Below, piece after piece: positions 10,281-20,389 of a stretch of 64,000 nucleotides of DNA (positions are counted from its first letter, which is position 1; each line of letters begins with the position of its first letter). Below the pieces are notes generated by a model. The model saw only the letters and a list, made by a program, of their open reading frames with translations, did not search any database and was not told the DNA's origin. A program made the translations under genes and the position numbers. Source of the DNA: Adiantum capillus-veneris (taxonomy: Eukaryota > Streptophyta > Polypodiopsida > Polypodiales > Pteridaceae); NCBI GenBank assembly GCA_014529385.2, contig CM043942.1, positions 53,136,647 to 53,200,646 of the forward strand, written 5' to 3'.

Positions 10281-11840
10281 GCATTCCAAATGCGGACTCA
10301 TGACTCATGTCATATATTAGAGGGCAATGTTTGTGAGCAATTTTTCAACCATTTTTGCATTTTATTGTGTGATTTTGGGAAAAATAATATGCCCTCGTAA
10401 TTAATCAGAATTGGGAACCAAATCATCACACATGAGCCCCTAAGGATGTGTATAGACTATAAAGAGAGTCAAATCTGCCCAAAAAACGTCTAAAAACAGC
10501 AAAAAATAGGCCAAGATTGACGATTATGAGTGAGAATGTACATAGACGAGAAAAATGTGAGCTACAAAGTGTTTTGCTTTTCATAGGTATTTTTATAGGT
10601 TAGAATTGCTATTTTCGGGTTATTTTGGGATTTATTTGCTTTATTTTAGCCATTTTCTAGCAAAAATTATAGAAAAAAATTCCGTAATCCAGATGGAAAC
10701 ACAAAAGAAGAGACGCCTGATCGGAGAAAGGTAAAGAAGACATAGAAAAAATAGGGACTAAAGGTGACAGGGCAAAATGACCACCGTCATGAAGGGACCT
10801 CCAACAGGAGAAATCTACAAAAATTGTAGAACTGGAGCAAACGAGGTCCAAATCAGAAATTTGCGAGCCTAAACCGCATCTCGCAAAAAGTTATGGCCAC
10901 AGGTAAAAGATGGGAAAATTTTTGTCGGAGTCTCGATTACATATAGAGAGGCTAGGCTAGAAATCTCTCATTTGAGCCATTTTCCATTGTGAGAGAGAGA
11001 GCTCTCTACAGCAGTTGAGACTTCCAGAAGCTCATCCATCACGCACGGTCACCAGATCGACATCAGATATGAGAGGTACGCTCGTCAACACTGACTCTAA
11101 GTGTTGTTTACTTCAGTTAGTCGCAAAACCTCGCCAGCATCACAATCACAACCTGTGCACACATACGGTAGACCGGTTGTTAGGGAGACCTAGAGGCCAC
11201 CAAATGGAACCAAAATTGAAAGGCACAATGCCTATAGATTAGGAATCAAGCCTATGACCTCGGAAAGCGCGAAGGAAGCCGCTCAGAAAACCTTAATTTC
11301 ACAAGACCTGCAAAAGGGCAACTGAACCAAGGTGATCGAAAATGAGCCAAAACTCATAGACAGCAAGCCAATAACCTCGACAAACCGACTGAAGGGTTAG
11401 ATCATGAAAAAGTTCGTCAAAACAGAGCCTAAAGTCCCTATCTGATGGAAACTGCACAAAGCGTCACGATACTCTAACGGGCCAACTAAATGACAAAATG
11501 ACACCAAATTTAACAAGGTACATCCAAAAGAGGTCAACTACGATATGGAATGTGTCCACTCAGGAAAAAAGCTCTTCCACTAGGACAAATGCCAGCAACA
11601 GGCCAGAAAGATGTCCAAATGGTCGTTTTTCGTGTTGTAAACACCAAAACAACAACCGACTGCTTTGATGGAAGGTCAAAAGGAAATAAAAGAAAGCCGG
11701 AGTCATACAATGACCAAAAGGAATGGCGACCATCACCTAAGTGGTCTACTTCGACTCCAGGACTAGCTAAGTGCTGCAAACAGAGAGTACACTCTTCTAA
11801 ATTGATTAAAACTTGATGTGTGTGTCTAGGAGAGCCTATT
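10281..11840 (+). other. Element A: 1.5-kb non-coding spacer between pol and the second array
   Basis: No supported gene. The stretch has an AT-rich first half, a possible LTR-like start TGTTTGTGAGC near 10331, a short GA tract near 10990 and scattered short frames without family features. It could be a 3' untranslated spacer, or an LTR if two elements are joined here. Confidence 0.4.
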
Positions 11841-11895
11841 AACACCATTGTGGTCAACTAACATTAAAAAAAACTGGTAAAAATGATTAAGTACT

Positions 11896-11913
11896 AGTCT
11901 ATCGCGATAGACT
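11896..11913. repeat. Palindrome copy 4, perfect
   Basis: Identical AGTCTATCGCGATAGACT. Confidence 0.95.
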
Positions 11914-12033
11914 TGAATTTACAATTAGACAAGTAAAATTTTGATTTTGGCTTCATGAGGAGTTCTAACAAGGAATATTAACCACCATTATCAAATCAAA
12001 GTGCAAAAGGGATCTCTTTTGGCCAAATAACCT

Positions 12034-12051
12034 AGTCTATCGCGATAGACT
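12034..12051. repeat. Palindrome copy 5, perfect
   Basis: Identical 18-mer in unrelated-looking immediate flanks. Confidence 0.95.
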
Positions 12052-12321
12052 TGCTACTACAATATTTGGGGGAAAGACTTTTCAAAATTTTCACAAAACA
12101 GACTTGGGAAAGCACATGAAGGCAATACACCAAATTTGGTGACAGGATGGACTCATATGGCAAGCCGAGAAAGACATGACGACAACTCAGAGTCAGAACA
12201 GGACATCTCAAGGGCAGACAGTTAAAATTCACATGTGAGAGGTCAAGAAACCTTACATCAACTTGGAGAAGGTAGACAGATGATCACAGAGCCAAAAAAT
12301 GACAAATTGACACTGAGTACC

Positions 12322-12339
12322 AGTCTATCGCGATAGACT
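12322..12339. repeat. Palindrome copy 6, perfect
   Basis: Identical 18-mer. Confidence 0.95.
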
Positions 12340-12617
12340 AAGCAGAGGGATACTAGGCCATCTAACCAAAAATTTGAATTAACAGTTGGATTCAACATGA
12401 TGCAAGAAGACTACCCACTAAGTTTGAGCCCAAAACAACACAAAATGAAGGAGATAGACCAACATCTCCTTGGAAGGAATGTGGAAAAAATGGGAGTTGA
12501 TCCAAAAAGGGGTCACTTGACATTTGAGGTGAAAATGGGATCAGATCATGTGCAAGGTATGAGAAACCAATTGGTGGAGGCACAACTGCAAAATAGGACC
12601 CTTGTCAAAAGATGGCT

Positions 12618-12635
12618 AGTATATCGCGATAGACT
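12618..12635. repeat. Palindrome copy 7, one mismatch
   Basis: Reads AGTATATCGCGATAGACT; the right half and centre are intact. Confidence 0.9.
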
Positions 12636-12864
12636 GAGCAAAAGTTGCAAATGAACTGATTTTCAATTTGGGATTATAGAGTGACCTTACATGCCCTATG
12701 AACATACACCACACAAAATTTCAAGGCATTTGGACTTGTTCTCCTTCACCAACAACATTAATTTGAAGCCGTCAGAGTCGCACAATGGAAGAGCTTGTCT
12801 ATCTGCTAACATTTTACCTTAACTCATCTTGGGACTAAGAAGGCTCATCTAGATGCATGATTAA

Positions 12865-13929
12865 GTGGTAATCAATTTAGAAGAGAAGTACTATGTTTGT
12901 ACATTAACTGTTATTTGTGAATACAGGATCCATGGATGCTTCTCTGGGGAAAAGAAAAGGCAAGAACCAACGGAAGGTGCAATACCCTATGCACTTCTAC
13001 CCAATTCACTAAAGCCAGCGGCCACCTGGATACTTGCAGACGTGCAACAGGTAGCAGCCTTTCAGATCTATCAAGGTTCATATGTGGATGACAAAAGAAA
13101 TTTAGTGGATACAGTGATGATCCCCAAGGAGGCAGAAAATTACTTGAAAATATCACCGCAAAGGTCATGGCTCAAAAAAGTTGGCTTATGGAACTTTGTA
13201 TCACTACCACCAGTAGGGATAGATTTCAAGAGGGTACAACACCTAATTGAGACTATCCAAGAAGATGGAACTTGCAGAGTGGCAGGCATGGATAATGAAG
13301 TGATGGAGATCCAGATCACCAAAGAAATCATCAAGGAGGCATTGAAATTGTCTGATCAAGGAGCCAACATGAGAGAAAGAAGGAAAAACCTCACAGTCTA
13401 CTTGCAAAAGTCCAAACTACCATCTTTTGAACTCATAGCAAACCCGGAAGTAAGAGAACTGACACAGATCTATAGTCAGTGTTTGTTGAGCTACAGCAAA
13501 AGACCGCCAAGATACACTACACCACACGGGAGCATCTCAACCACACTGACATGGGCTATGGGAATGACCCATGAGTTCTATATAGATCACGCATCATATC
13601 TGTTTGAAGAAGTGACAAAGCTAAGGCAGGACAAGCCAAATTACATTGCAGGAGGAGAAGTCCTCACCAGAATCATATACCAGGCCATAGGCGCGGCAGA
13701 TCAGCTACCACCTGCTCCCCATCAAAACGATTGGCTGGTGTTAAGAGAGAATATCGAAGACAGATCACAAAGGAAAGTACCGGCCTCTATTAACACCATT
13801 GGAGGACGCAGGCTGGAAAGAGTAACAAGAAGTGCACAAGAAAAGATGGAAGAAGAAAGAAGAACTGAAGAGGAAGATGTCCGACTAAAGAAGCGGAAAT
13901 GGAAAACAACACCAGGTTGCAGAAGATAG
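12865..13929 (+). pseudogene. Element A ORF3, N-terminal part
   Basis: A 354-residue open stretch with no start codon I can defend; a candidate ATG at 12932 lies in another frame. It contains PQRSWLKKVGLWNFVSLPP, CRVAGMDNEVMEIQITKEI and EALKLSDQGA, a layout reminiscent of the 'putative plant transposon protein' regions found as extra ORFs in Athila-type elements. Its second half is charged and probably helical. It ends at TAG (13927-13929) just after the overlapping start of the next frame, so a shift joins the two. Function is unknown. The frame is not gag, RT or integrase. Confidence 0.55.
12904..12926 (+). promoter_or_regulatory. Possible 3' splice site before ORF3
   Basis: A T-rich stretch ending AATACAG, followed within 6 bases by ATGGATGCTTCT, looks like a plant intron acceptor placed just before an ATG. 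The downstream ORF of env-class elements is often made from a spliced RNA. This is a pattern-level guess. Confidence 0.35.
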
Positions 13930-15818
13930 CAAAAATGGAAAGGATGCTAGAAGGATTTGTTCTAGAGAGATCTCTACGAGGCGATGTAGGCGCCACTTGG
14001 AAACCTTCTAGTAGCACTTACACACTGAGAACGAAGAATAAAAACAACCCAGCTTTTGAGTTGGACTGGTTCGAGAGGTACATCCAAGAAAGAAATGCTA
14101 GGGACGAACCAGAATTGCTACTAGAAGAGGAGGATCTCCAAACTTTGAGAGATCAATTGAGGCCAACTTCACGAGATCAGGAAACACCACCGCCATCTCC
14201 AAGGCTAGAGACAAGTGAGAGGCAATCTACCTCACCTGCTGACTCTCCTTTGCATTCAGAAAGCTCACATCGTGATGAGAGAGTTCATACACCACCCAGT
14301 GAAGAAGAAGAAGAAGAAAGAACAGATGGTCACCCAAACACTGGAACCATATCACAAATCGATAAAGGCAAGAAAAAGGAGGTGGATCAGACAAAAGATA
14401 AAGCTTCCTCCTCTCAAGAAATTGAGTTGGAAGCTACTATAGATGAAGATTTGTAGTCAATGTTGACAATACTAAACCGAACAAGACTGCACAGTCAATG
14501 GTTAGCTGATCAGAACAGGTCCAACAAAACGAAGTTAGAAAAAACCCATCAAGAAGTTATGAGACTGCAGGAGCAAAGAGATGACACTCTAAAATTGATC
14601 AGCATCAGAGATGCTGAGATCTTGGGAATCAAAAGCACGGTAAATCTCCTCAAAGACAATGTATAGGAGTTTGAAGATTTCAATGCCATTTGTGAAGATA
14701 CAATCAATGTATTCCTTGAAGATGTCAGTGACAAAGATGAACACATCCATAAGTTGGAAAAAGAAAAGCAAGATGCGCTGGAGACAGTCAAAAGTTTGCA
14801 AGTTGTCATCGATGACTTACAAATTGAAGTCAAAGATTTGAGGGCAGTAACAGATATACAAGCAAGGGAAATCGAACGAGGTAAGAAACAAAAAACGTCG
14901 CTACCAACAACACCGGTAGTCCACCCACAAGAAGAAGTGGCTGCACTGAAGAGGGAGCTGGAGTTGGAAAGAAAACAGCGCTTAATGATAGCCGAAAGTG
15001 CTCTTAGAGCAGAAGATCAACTACAAAGGCAAATTTCAGACTTACAAAGTGAACAGTAACAAGGGCCAGCTCCTGACAGTGAAATGGAAAGCATTGTTTC
15101 CAAATCACTCAGGGAAGAAAATGAAAACTTTCACATCAGGGTAAAGCAGTTAGAGGAGTCTGCAGCTCAAAAAGAGATGGAATTTCAAGCTCTCCAAATC
15201 AATAGTAGAACAATGGCTGCGCAAATCGCAAGTCTTCAAACTGCAAGGCAACACCAAGGATAGGTACGAGTGCACTTGGAGCAAGCAGCCACGGATTTGG
15301 CTGGACTCGCCGAAGTATATGGGGGTCAAGATGACTACGAGGGAGAATCAGATGATCAGGAAGCCCCAGATACACAAACTGATCAAACTAGCTCCAAAGA
15401 CCAAGAAATAGACGAAGATTCGGTCACGAGATTGGAAGAGCAGAGGCTGGCCGAGCAAATGGAAAAACAATCAGAGATGATATGGTACAAGGCAATGCAA
15501 CTAGAAAAGGAGATGCGACAAGGGCTCTCCAGATCATGCAAAACAGCAGCAAAGCTACGGGAGGAATGGAATGCCCCTATGTTACCCTATGCTCTGCTGA
15601 AATACGAAACTCTAACACATCAACGGCAGCTCACAAAAGAAGAACAAGTGCCAATGTTTGAAGGAGAATTACAGGATCGGGAACAGCAAAACAGAATAGT
15701 AGACAGCAAGCCAAAGTGGAGGCGTCAATGGCTCTTGGATCATCCTAATAACCTGATCCACTTAGTCAACGCACCGCCTGAGCTGAGGAATGACATAACT
15801 TTTTGCCCAACTCCCTGA
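13899..15818 (+). pseudogene. Element A ORF3, central acidic and coiled-coil part
   Basis: One reading frame runs the whole length but is cut by in-frame stops at 14454 (TAG), 14664 (TAG), 15057 (TAA), about 15261 (TAG) and 15816 (TGA). The first third is Ser/Pro/Glu-rich (PPSEEEEEERTDGHP). From about 14470 it becomes a long coiled coil with heptad-like patterns (LEKTHQEVMRLQEQRDDTL, ALKRELELERKQRLM). Then comes an acidic segment and a Gln/Glu helix ending in WRRQWLLDHPNNLIHL. Such a shape suits a structural or oligomerising protein. Homologous pieces occur on the - strand at 36.4-36.7 kb. Confidence 0.6.
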
Positions 15819-15824
15819 ACATAC

Positions 15825-16350
15825 ACCTATAGCCAACATAAAGCACTACAAAGCAGAAATCCGACATGGCTAAATTATCCAGTATTGCCAGGGCCTGCAG
15901 AGGGAGAGAGAATATCCGGTTCTTACATGGTGAAAACCCTTCAGGGCGCCATTGCAGAATTCGGAGGCTCTCCCGACCTATCCTGCAAGATGCTATGTAA
16001 AATAGCTCGAACCTTTTTGGCCTGTCTCACACTCTTCTCAGAAAGCTGGACTTCAGAGTATATGGATACCGAAAGAAGCATCTCATAGCTGTCATACAAT
16101 CTAAGTGGGCCACCCACAGAGCCAGTATTGTATGCCTATTTCAGACGGCTAATGTTTTTTCCAAGATACCATCTCCAAACCTTCGAAGAAGCATTTTACA
16201 CAGGCTTCTTCATGTACAAGTCCCAAATTTTTTGGCCCATTAATGGCAAGCGAGTCTATGCGATATGATGCGTTTCTACATCAAATCAACCAAGAAGGAT
16301 GACAACGACACTGAAGACAAAGACGATCATGTCATGGTAGACATGAATTA
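15825..16350 (+). pseudogene. Element A ORF3, conserved C-terminal domain
   Basis: Continues the same frame, with a stop at 16086-16088 and a final shift near 16260. Conserved blocks are SYMVKTLQGAIAEFGGSPDLSC, KIARTFLACL, LYAYFRRLMFFPRYHLQTF, EEAFYTGFFMYKSQIF and an acidic end, DDNDTEDKDDH. The - strand copy at 35,741-36,118 matches block for block (LTGAIKLFTGSLDLSC, YQRLMFLPIFHMQAFKEAF). Conservation between two separate copies supports a real protein domain. The stop codon overlaps the polypurine tract. I do not recognise the fold. Confidence 0.65.
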
Positions 16351-16362
16351 GGAGGGGGGGAG
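16350..16362 (+). promoter_or_regulatory. Element A polypurine tract
   Basis: AGGAGGGGGGGAG immediately before the LTR start TGTTGG at 16363. It is the expected plus-strand primer position. Confidence 0.85.
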
Positions 16363-16850
16363 TGTTGGAGCCCATTTTTCCAACTGTTGTAATGAGGCCA
16401 TCTTGTAAAGCATATCAAATTCCCATTTTATGTCAAAGACGTCTTATCATTTTGATCCATTTGTCTGGGTCATGTAAAGATTAATCAGTTAGTCAGTACT
16501 CAGATTTGTTCCCACTTTGTAATAATGAGTAAGAGAATCCCATGTACATTTTTGAGCTAAGGTGACTAAAGTATAAAAGTCACCTTAGAATCATTTTGGA
16601 ATAACATTTTTTTTAATATTAATCCTATGTCGTACGAGTCTGAGAGAGAGAGAGAGAGAGAGATTCTTATCCTCTTCGCTAGGCGTTCTCCCTCACCGGA
16701 TTCACGACGTGACTACACCATCGTGGTAGTCTCTCCGAGAGCTACGCGCCCACGCCACGCATTCACATTTTTGAGCTGTTCGCGATCGATCCTTCCTCGA
16801 GCTTGTTTTGTTTGTAAGTAGCACAAACAATGTCTGTTTTCAACAATCAA
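16363..16850 (+). repeat. Element A 3' LTR, right end approximate
   Basis: Begins TGTTGGAGCC right after the polypurine tract. It carries a TATA box (TATAAAAG, 16572-16579), a short GA tract near 16642-16662 and a downstream C/T-rich stretch. The right end is placed loosely, near CACAAACA or TTCAACA (16825-16845), because the 5' LTR is not in the window for comparison. Confidence 0.65.
16557..16588 (+). promoter_or_regulatory. TATA box in the loop of an 11-bp inverted repeat (LTR promoter)
   Basis: CTAAGGTGACT at 16557-16567 and its exact reverse complement AGTCACCTTAG at 16578-16588 flank a 10-base loop carrying most of TATAAAAG. Confidence 0.7.
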
Positions 16851-17302
16851 GTGCTTTATGGAATGAGAAAGAGATTAGCTACACATAGATACTCATGAAC
16901 TTAAGTTTCGCCCACTTTTGGATTATGACCTGTTAGTCTATCGCAACTGTATTCGAGATAACTAGGGTTCAAATCTGGTGAGATTAGACTTATAGGTAAG
17001 TATATCCTAGTGAGAGGATGGTGCCTACAAGGTTTGATGCGATTCCGAGTTCATTGGAAGTGTAAACGGTGTTGTGAGCGGTTAGGGATAGAGTGGGTTG
17101 CATTCTTCCAAGGTTAGTGATTGATGCATCATAAAAGTGTGTATGTGTAGATTGGTCTCAGCCTGACAAGATAACGAGATTTCCTACGTGCACCTACGGT
17201 GGGTTAGTCGTGTCATCGGATGATAAGTATGTTGTCTGTGTCGTGCTTGTGAGTATGAACAGGGGAGTAGTTAAGCCCTAAAACATCGGGATTTGCAAAC
17301 AA
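16851..17302. other. No gene seen; junction between element A and a - strand gypsy
   Basis: Unique-looking sequence. A half-palindrome AGTCTATCGC lies at 16935-16944. No open frame with family features. Confidence 0.4.
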
Positions 17303-17860
17303 CTAGTGGTCACGCAATAACTCAAAGACAATATGCAGGTGATTTTTGTGTTCATGCTCATCATGCCTAAAAATCAAAATGTCATCAAAGAACACAATAA
17401 CAAAGTCTTGATAATCAAGAAATATTTTGTTCATCATCCTAGCAAATGTGGCAGGTGCATTTGTGAGACCAAACGGTAAAACAATAAACTCATAATGACC
17501 AGACTGGGTACGAAATGCAGTTTTAAAAATATCATTAGGGTGCATACGGATCTGATGGTATCCTGATTTCAAGTCAATTTTGCTAAACAGTTTGGCTCCT
17601 CGTAAGCGATCTAGGAGATCGTCTATACGTGGGATGGGATAGCGGTTTTTGACAGTAACCTTGTTTAATGCACGGTAGTCTATGCACATGCGAAAAGTTT
17701 TGTTTTTCTTTTGGACTAGGAGAACTGGTGCACCAAAAGGGGATGCACTAGGACGAATGAGGCCCTTATCTAGGAGTTCGGTGATTTGTTTTTGGATTTC
17801 TTATTGGTGCAAGGGACTGTGTCTATATGGTGCTCTGTGTGGAGGTTGTGAGCCTGGAAA
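17303..17860 (-). pseudogene. Chromovirus-like gypsy: reverse transcriptase fragment
   Basis: Reading the - strand: [82 protein letters not shown] and FFDDILIF (the catalytic DD in FFDD), ending at LLRDH near 17303. This is the standard chromovirus-type RT order, clearly different from element A. The RT is cut at 17303, so the C-terminal RT, RNase H and integrase are missing. One stop lies near 17800 (TTATTGG region). It is joined upstream to a protease-gag fragment of the same element. Confidence 0.85.
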
Positions 17861-17877
17861 AATTTCAATTTTATGAT

Positions 17878-18650
17878 CTAATTCACCATGAGAGGGTGGG
17901 AGGTGAGGGGGGTAATCATCCACAAAGCAATCATTATGCTGTGAGAGGAAATCTTACGTGTGTGAGAGAAAGATGATTGTGTGTGCTCCACTTCAGTAAC
18001 AAATATCATGTATGCTTTGTCATCCTTTCGTAGTGCACGTTTTGCTTGTGTGTGGGATATCAAGGGAAACATAGCAAGTGATGCAGCAGTAGAAAGTGAA
18101 ATAGATTTGCCATTGAAAGTGAAATTCATTGTGTGTGTGCGATAGTCAATTTGTGGATTATGTTAGTGTCGAAATGGCATGCCCAAAATGATATCGGTGG
18201 ATTGCAATGGTGCAATTAAAAAATCACGTTGTTCTGTGTAATCACCAATGGTAATTGTGAGAGATTTAATTTCACGTGTGCCATTGTACTTAGTTCCTTG
18301 AAAAGCACATTTAACTTTGTATGCAGATGGTGTGGTGGTTAAATTCAATTTTCTTACCAATTTTTCAGAAATAAAGTCGTGTGAACTACCATCATCATGT
18401 AAAATAGACACGCTTGAATCTTGAATTTTTCCTATTTGACGGAGCAAGGCATGAATTGAAATTGGCTTACCTGGTAGGTGAGGTGGTGTTGCAGCTGTCC
18501 AATCAGCCATGTCATCGTCTAGGGGTTCTGATGCATCTTCGATGTTGTGTATGCGAGCTGTGGGTTGGCGAGGTCCGGGTGGCCGATTGTTGGTGCAGTT
18601 GGCTTCAACATGGCCGTATTGCGGCATTTGAAGCACCGAACACCATTACG
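17878..18650 (-). pseudogene. Chromovirus-like gypsy: aspartic protease and linker
   Basis: Frame 18163-18636 (- strand) contains active-site ILHDDGSSHDFIS (usually DSGASHDFIS), then KCAFQG, ITIGDYTEQRDF and C-terminal IILGMPF. The linker frame 17878-18129 continues to the RT (FNGKSISLS, AYMIFVTEVE). This is the normal protease-before-RT layout. The DSG-to-DDG change and several breaks show it is dead. Confidence 0.8.
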
Positions 18651-18830
18651 ACGTGCTGGGGGAATTGGGATATGTGTTTGAAATTTGAGGTGCAGTTGCA
18701 GTAAAAACACGGGAATGGTGATGATGCAGTATGCCTCTGCAATATATTCGCGCACAGAGTTGTTCCTCTTCTTTTGATTGAGCCTAAACCTCACGCTCTT
18801 TTTTCACGATAATTGTGTCGCCTATGTCAA
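18519..18830 (-). pseudogene. Chromovirus-like gypsy: end of gag with broken zinc knuckle
   Basis: Reads KRNNSVREYIAE and then RCFKCR. With a shift into the neighbouring frame the rest of the knuckle, QYGHVEANC, follows. The CCHC knuckle is therefore split by an indel. It lies directly upstream of the protease on the - strand, as expected. Confidence 0.65.
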
Positions 18831-19272
18831 GGAGGTAGCACCGATTGTTAACAGAGAATCCCGGTTCTTCTAATTACTTCCTCAAAACTCCACCATTCAA
18901 AAAATCTTGTTCAATGTCTCCTGTTTCTTTAAATCTCTATGCATAGACTAAGTATTATAATTATATATGGGGGATGCTTAATAGATTGTAAGTAAACGCT
19001 TAAACAAGTTAATTCTATTGAGTTTCATACTTAATTATTCTTCAATCATCTTTTAATTCCACGATAATTCGTGTTGATTATTTTATTTATTTTAAACTTC
19101 AAGCAAGGCTTGTTTTAATTGAATTATATAACGATGTTTAGACACTTGTCGAAATAAAAATTTGATACTAATGATACTAATAAGATAAGTAAGGCAAACT
19201 TAGTTGTGGGATTGATTGGTCATGAATCTCCTCGCATGCTCGTATCTAGCACTATCAAGAGCCTTTTAATCT
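18831..19272 (-). other. Degenerate leader/gag start of the - strand gypsy
   Basis: AT-rich, no open frame longer than a few dozen codons. It sits between gag and the primer site, so it probably holds the decayed 5' part of the element. Confidence 0.4.
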
Positions 19273-19285
19273 GGCTCTGATACCA
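19273..19285 (-). promoter_or_regulatory. Primer binding site (initiator tRNA-Met type)
   Basis: The - strand reads TGGTATCAGAGCC, the common plant PBS. One base (G) separates it from the LTR end CA at 19287-19288 on the - strand. Confidence 0.85.
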
Positions 19286-19286
19286 C

Positions 19287-19950
19287 TGCTACAGACGGGG
19301 GCGTGGCTGCCCTGCAAAATACTCAAAAGAACACGCTGCAATCCATGAAAAAGCACAAATCGACATACCTCGAATCACACAACGCATAATCCAAGTTGTA
19401 CACGAGCAGAGACAGAAAGAGAGTGTGATAGAACGAGAGAGCACATGTAGGCGCACCACCTAGAGCAGAGTGCTACGCCGGCATGGCAAGAGAGAAGAGA
19501 AGAATAACACAGACACTGGGTACAATCTCCCCCGTGCAAGAGTGACCATGTCCCTCTTGCACGTATTTAATTTATAGAGAAGTTCATGCTCAAAATTGAG
19601 TTACATCCAATTCACACTTGGGCATAAAATAGTCATGGCTCATAAAGAGCTCAATGTAACAATTAATAGCTGTCTACATCTCAACTTATAACTAAACCAT
19701 AAATACTAAGGCTTGCCACAGAAATCCACTGGTGGCAATTTTATTCCAAATAACTGCTATCGCTTTATTGTCCAGCACGTGCCAATCACTGATCTGCTCA
19801 CACAACACCCAGCAAGTGATCATATTCCACAATTCAAATCAACATTGCAATGCTTCATCAGAATATCAAATATTTCACAAATATATCATCAAAATATCAA
19901 TTCCATTACATTCTTGGACGTAGTGTGATCTAAAAAAATTCAATTTTCTA
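19287..19950 (-). repeat. 5' LTR of the - strand gypsy, far end approximate
   Basis: Adjacent to the PBS. A TATA-like TATAAATTAAATA is on the - strand at 19564-19576, followed by GTGCAAGAGGGACATGG and its near-inverted partner CTCTTGCACGGGGG. The start of the LTR could not be fixed. The region to about 19950 has no coding sequence. Confidence 0.55.
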
Positions 19951-20389
19951 TGTGCTCAAGATGGCATTCTTATCAAGTAAAGATTGGTGAAGGCATAACC
20001 GAGGTGTATCCATTGGAGTGTACATTTGTTGGGGTGTCCATGGTAGCTTCTTCATCACCTTGGTCTTCCCAGTCCACTATGAGCTCCACAGAGGGTATTA
20101 AAGTAACAGCATCTCAAGTGAATAGCCCAATGTGATCCCAATATTTATTTTGGCTTTAGGTATTTATTTTACTTATTTGTCAATTCTTGGGTGGGGCAAT
20201 TTGAGAAGGTGCGTATATAAGCACCACCTTGCCCCCATTGTAAATCATCAATTCATTGCCAAGGTTGGTTGGTTCACCAGTATTTCTCTCTGTTTCCCTT
20301 TCTCGTGTGTTCTCCCCATTGTTTTATGCTTCCGCATCGTTGACTTTGACAGACGCCACCCTCTATTCTGTGAGTCGGGAATGTAGTAC
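19951..20389 (+). other. LTR-like promoter stretch
   Basis: A TATA box (TATATAA, 20214-20220) is followed about 30 bp later by a C-rich stretch, then a C/T-rich leader. This resembles the R-U5 part of an LTR on the + strand. No paired LTR was found. Confidence 0.3.

Larger units (their letters stand above)
11840..12860 (+). repeat. Tandem array 2 with the same 18-bp palindrome, upstream of ORF3
   Basis: Palindromes lie at 11896, 12034, 12322 and 12618, spaced 138, 288 and 296 bp. The array is homologous to array 1: in both, CAAGGCATTT falls exactly 104 bp after the start of a palindrome (781 after 677; 12722 after 12618). The last palindrome ends about 230 bp before the ORF3 frame opens, which mirrors array 1 before gag. 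Confidence 0.8.
1..16850 (+). mobile_element. Element A: long Ty3/gypsy (Athila/Tat-like) LTR retrotransposon, 5' LTR outside the window
   Basis: In order on the + strand I can read a leader with repeats, gag, RT-RNase H, integrase, a protease-like domain, a spacer, a coiled-coil ORF3, a polypurine tract at 16350-16362 and an LTR beginning TGTTGGAGCC at 16363. The RT and integrase residues resemble the non-chromovirus plant gypsy group (Athila/Tat/Ogre), known for very long internal regions and extra ORFs. No 5' LTR or primer site is visible, so the element is cut by the window edge. The coding region carries several in-frame stops and frameshifts, so this copy is dead. An identical purine tract at 10268-10280 leaves open that two elements are joined here. 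Confidence 0.75.
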
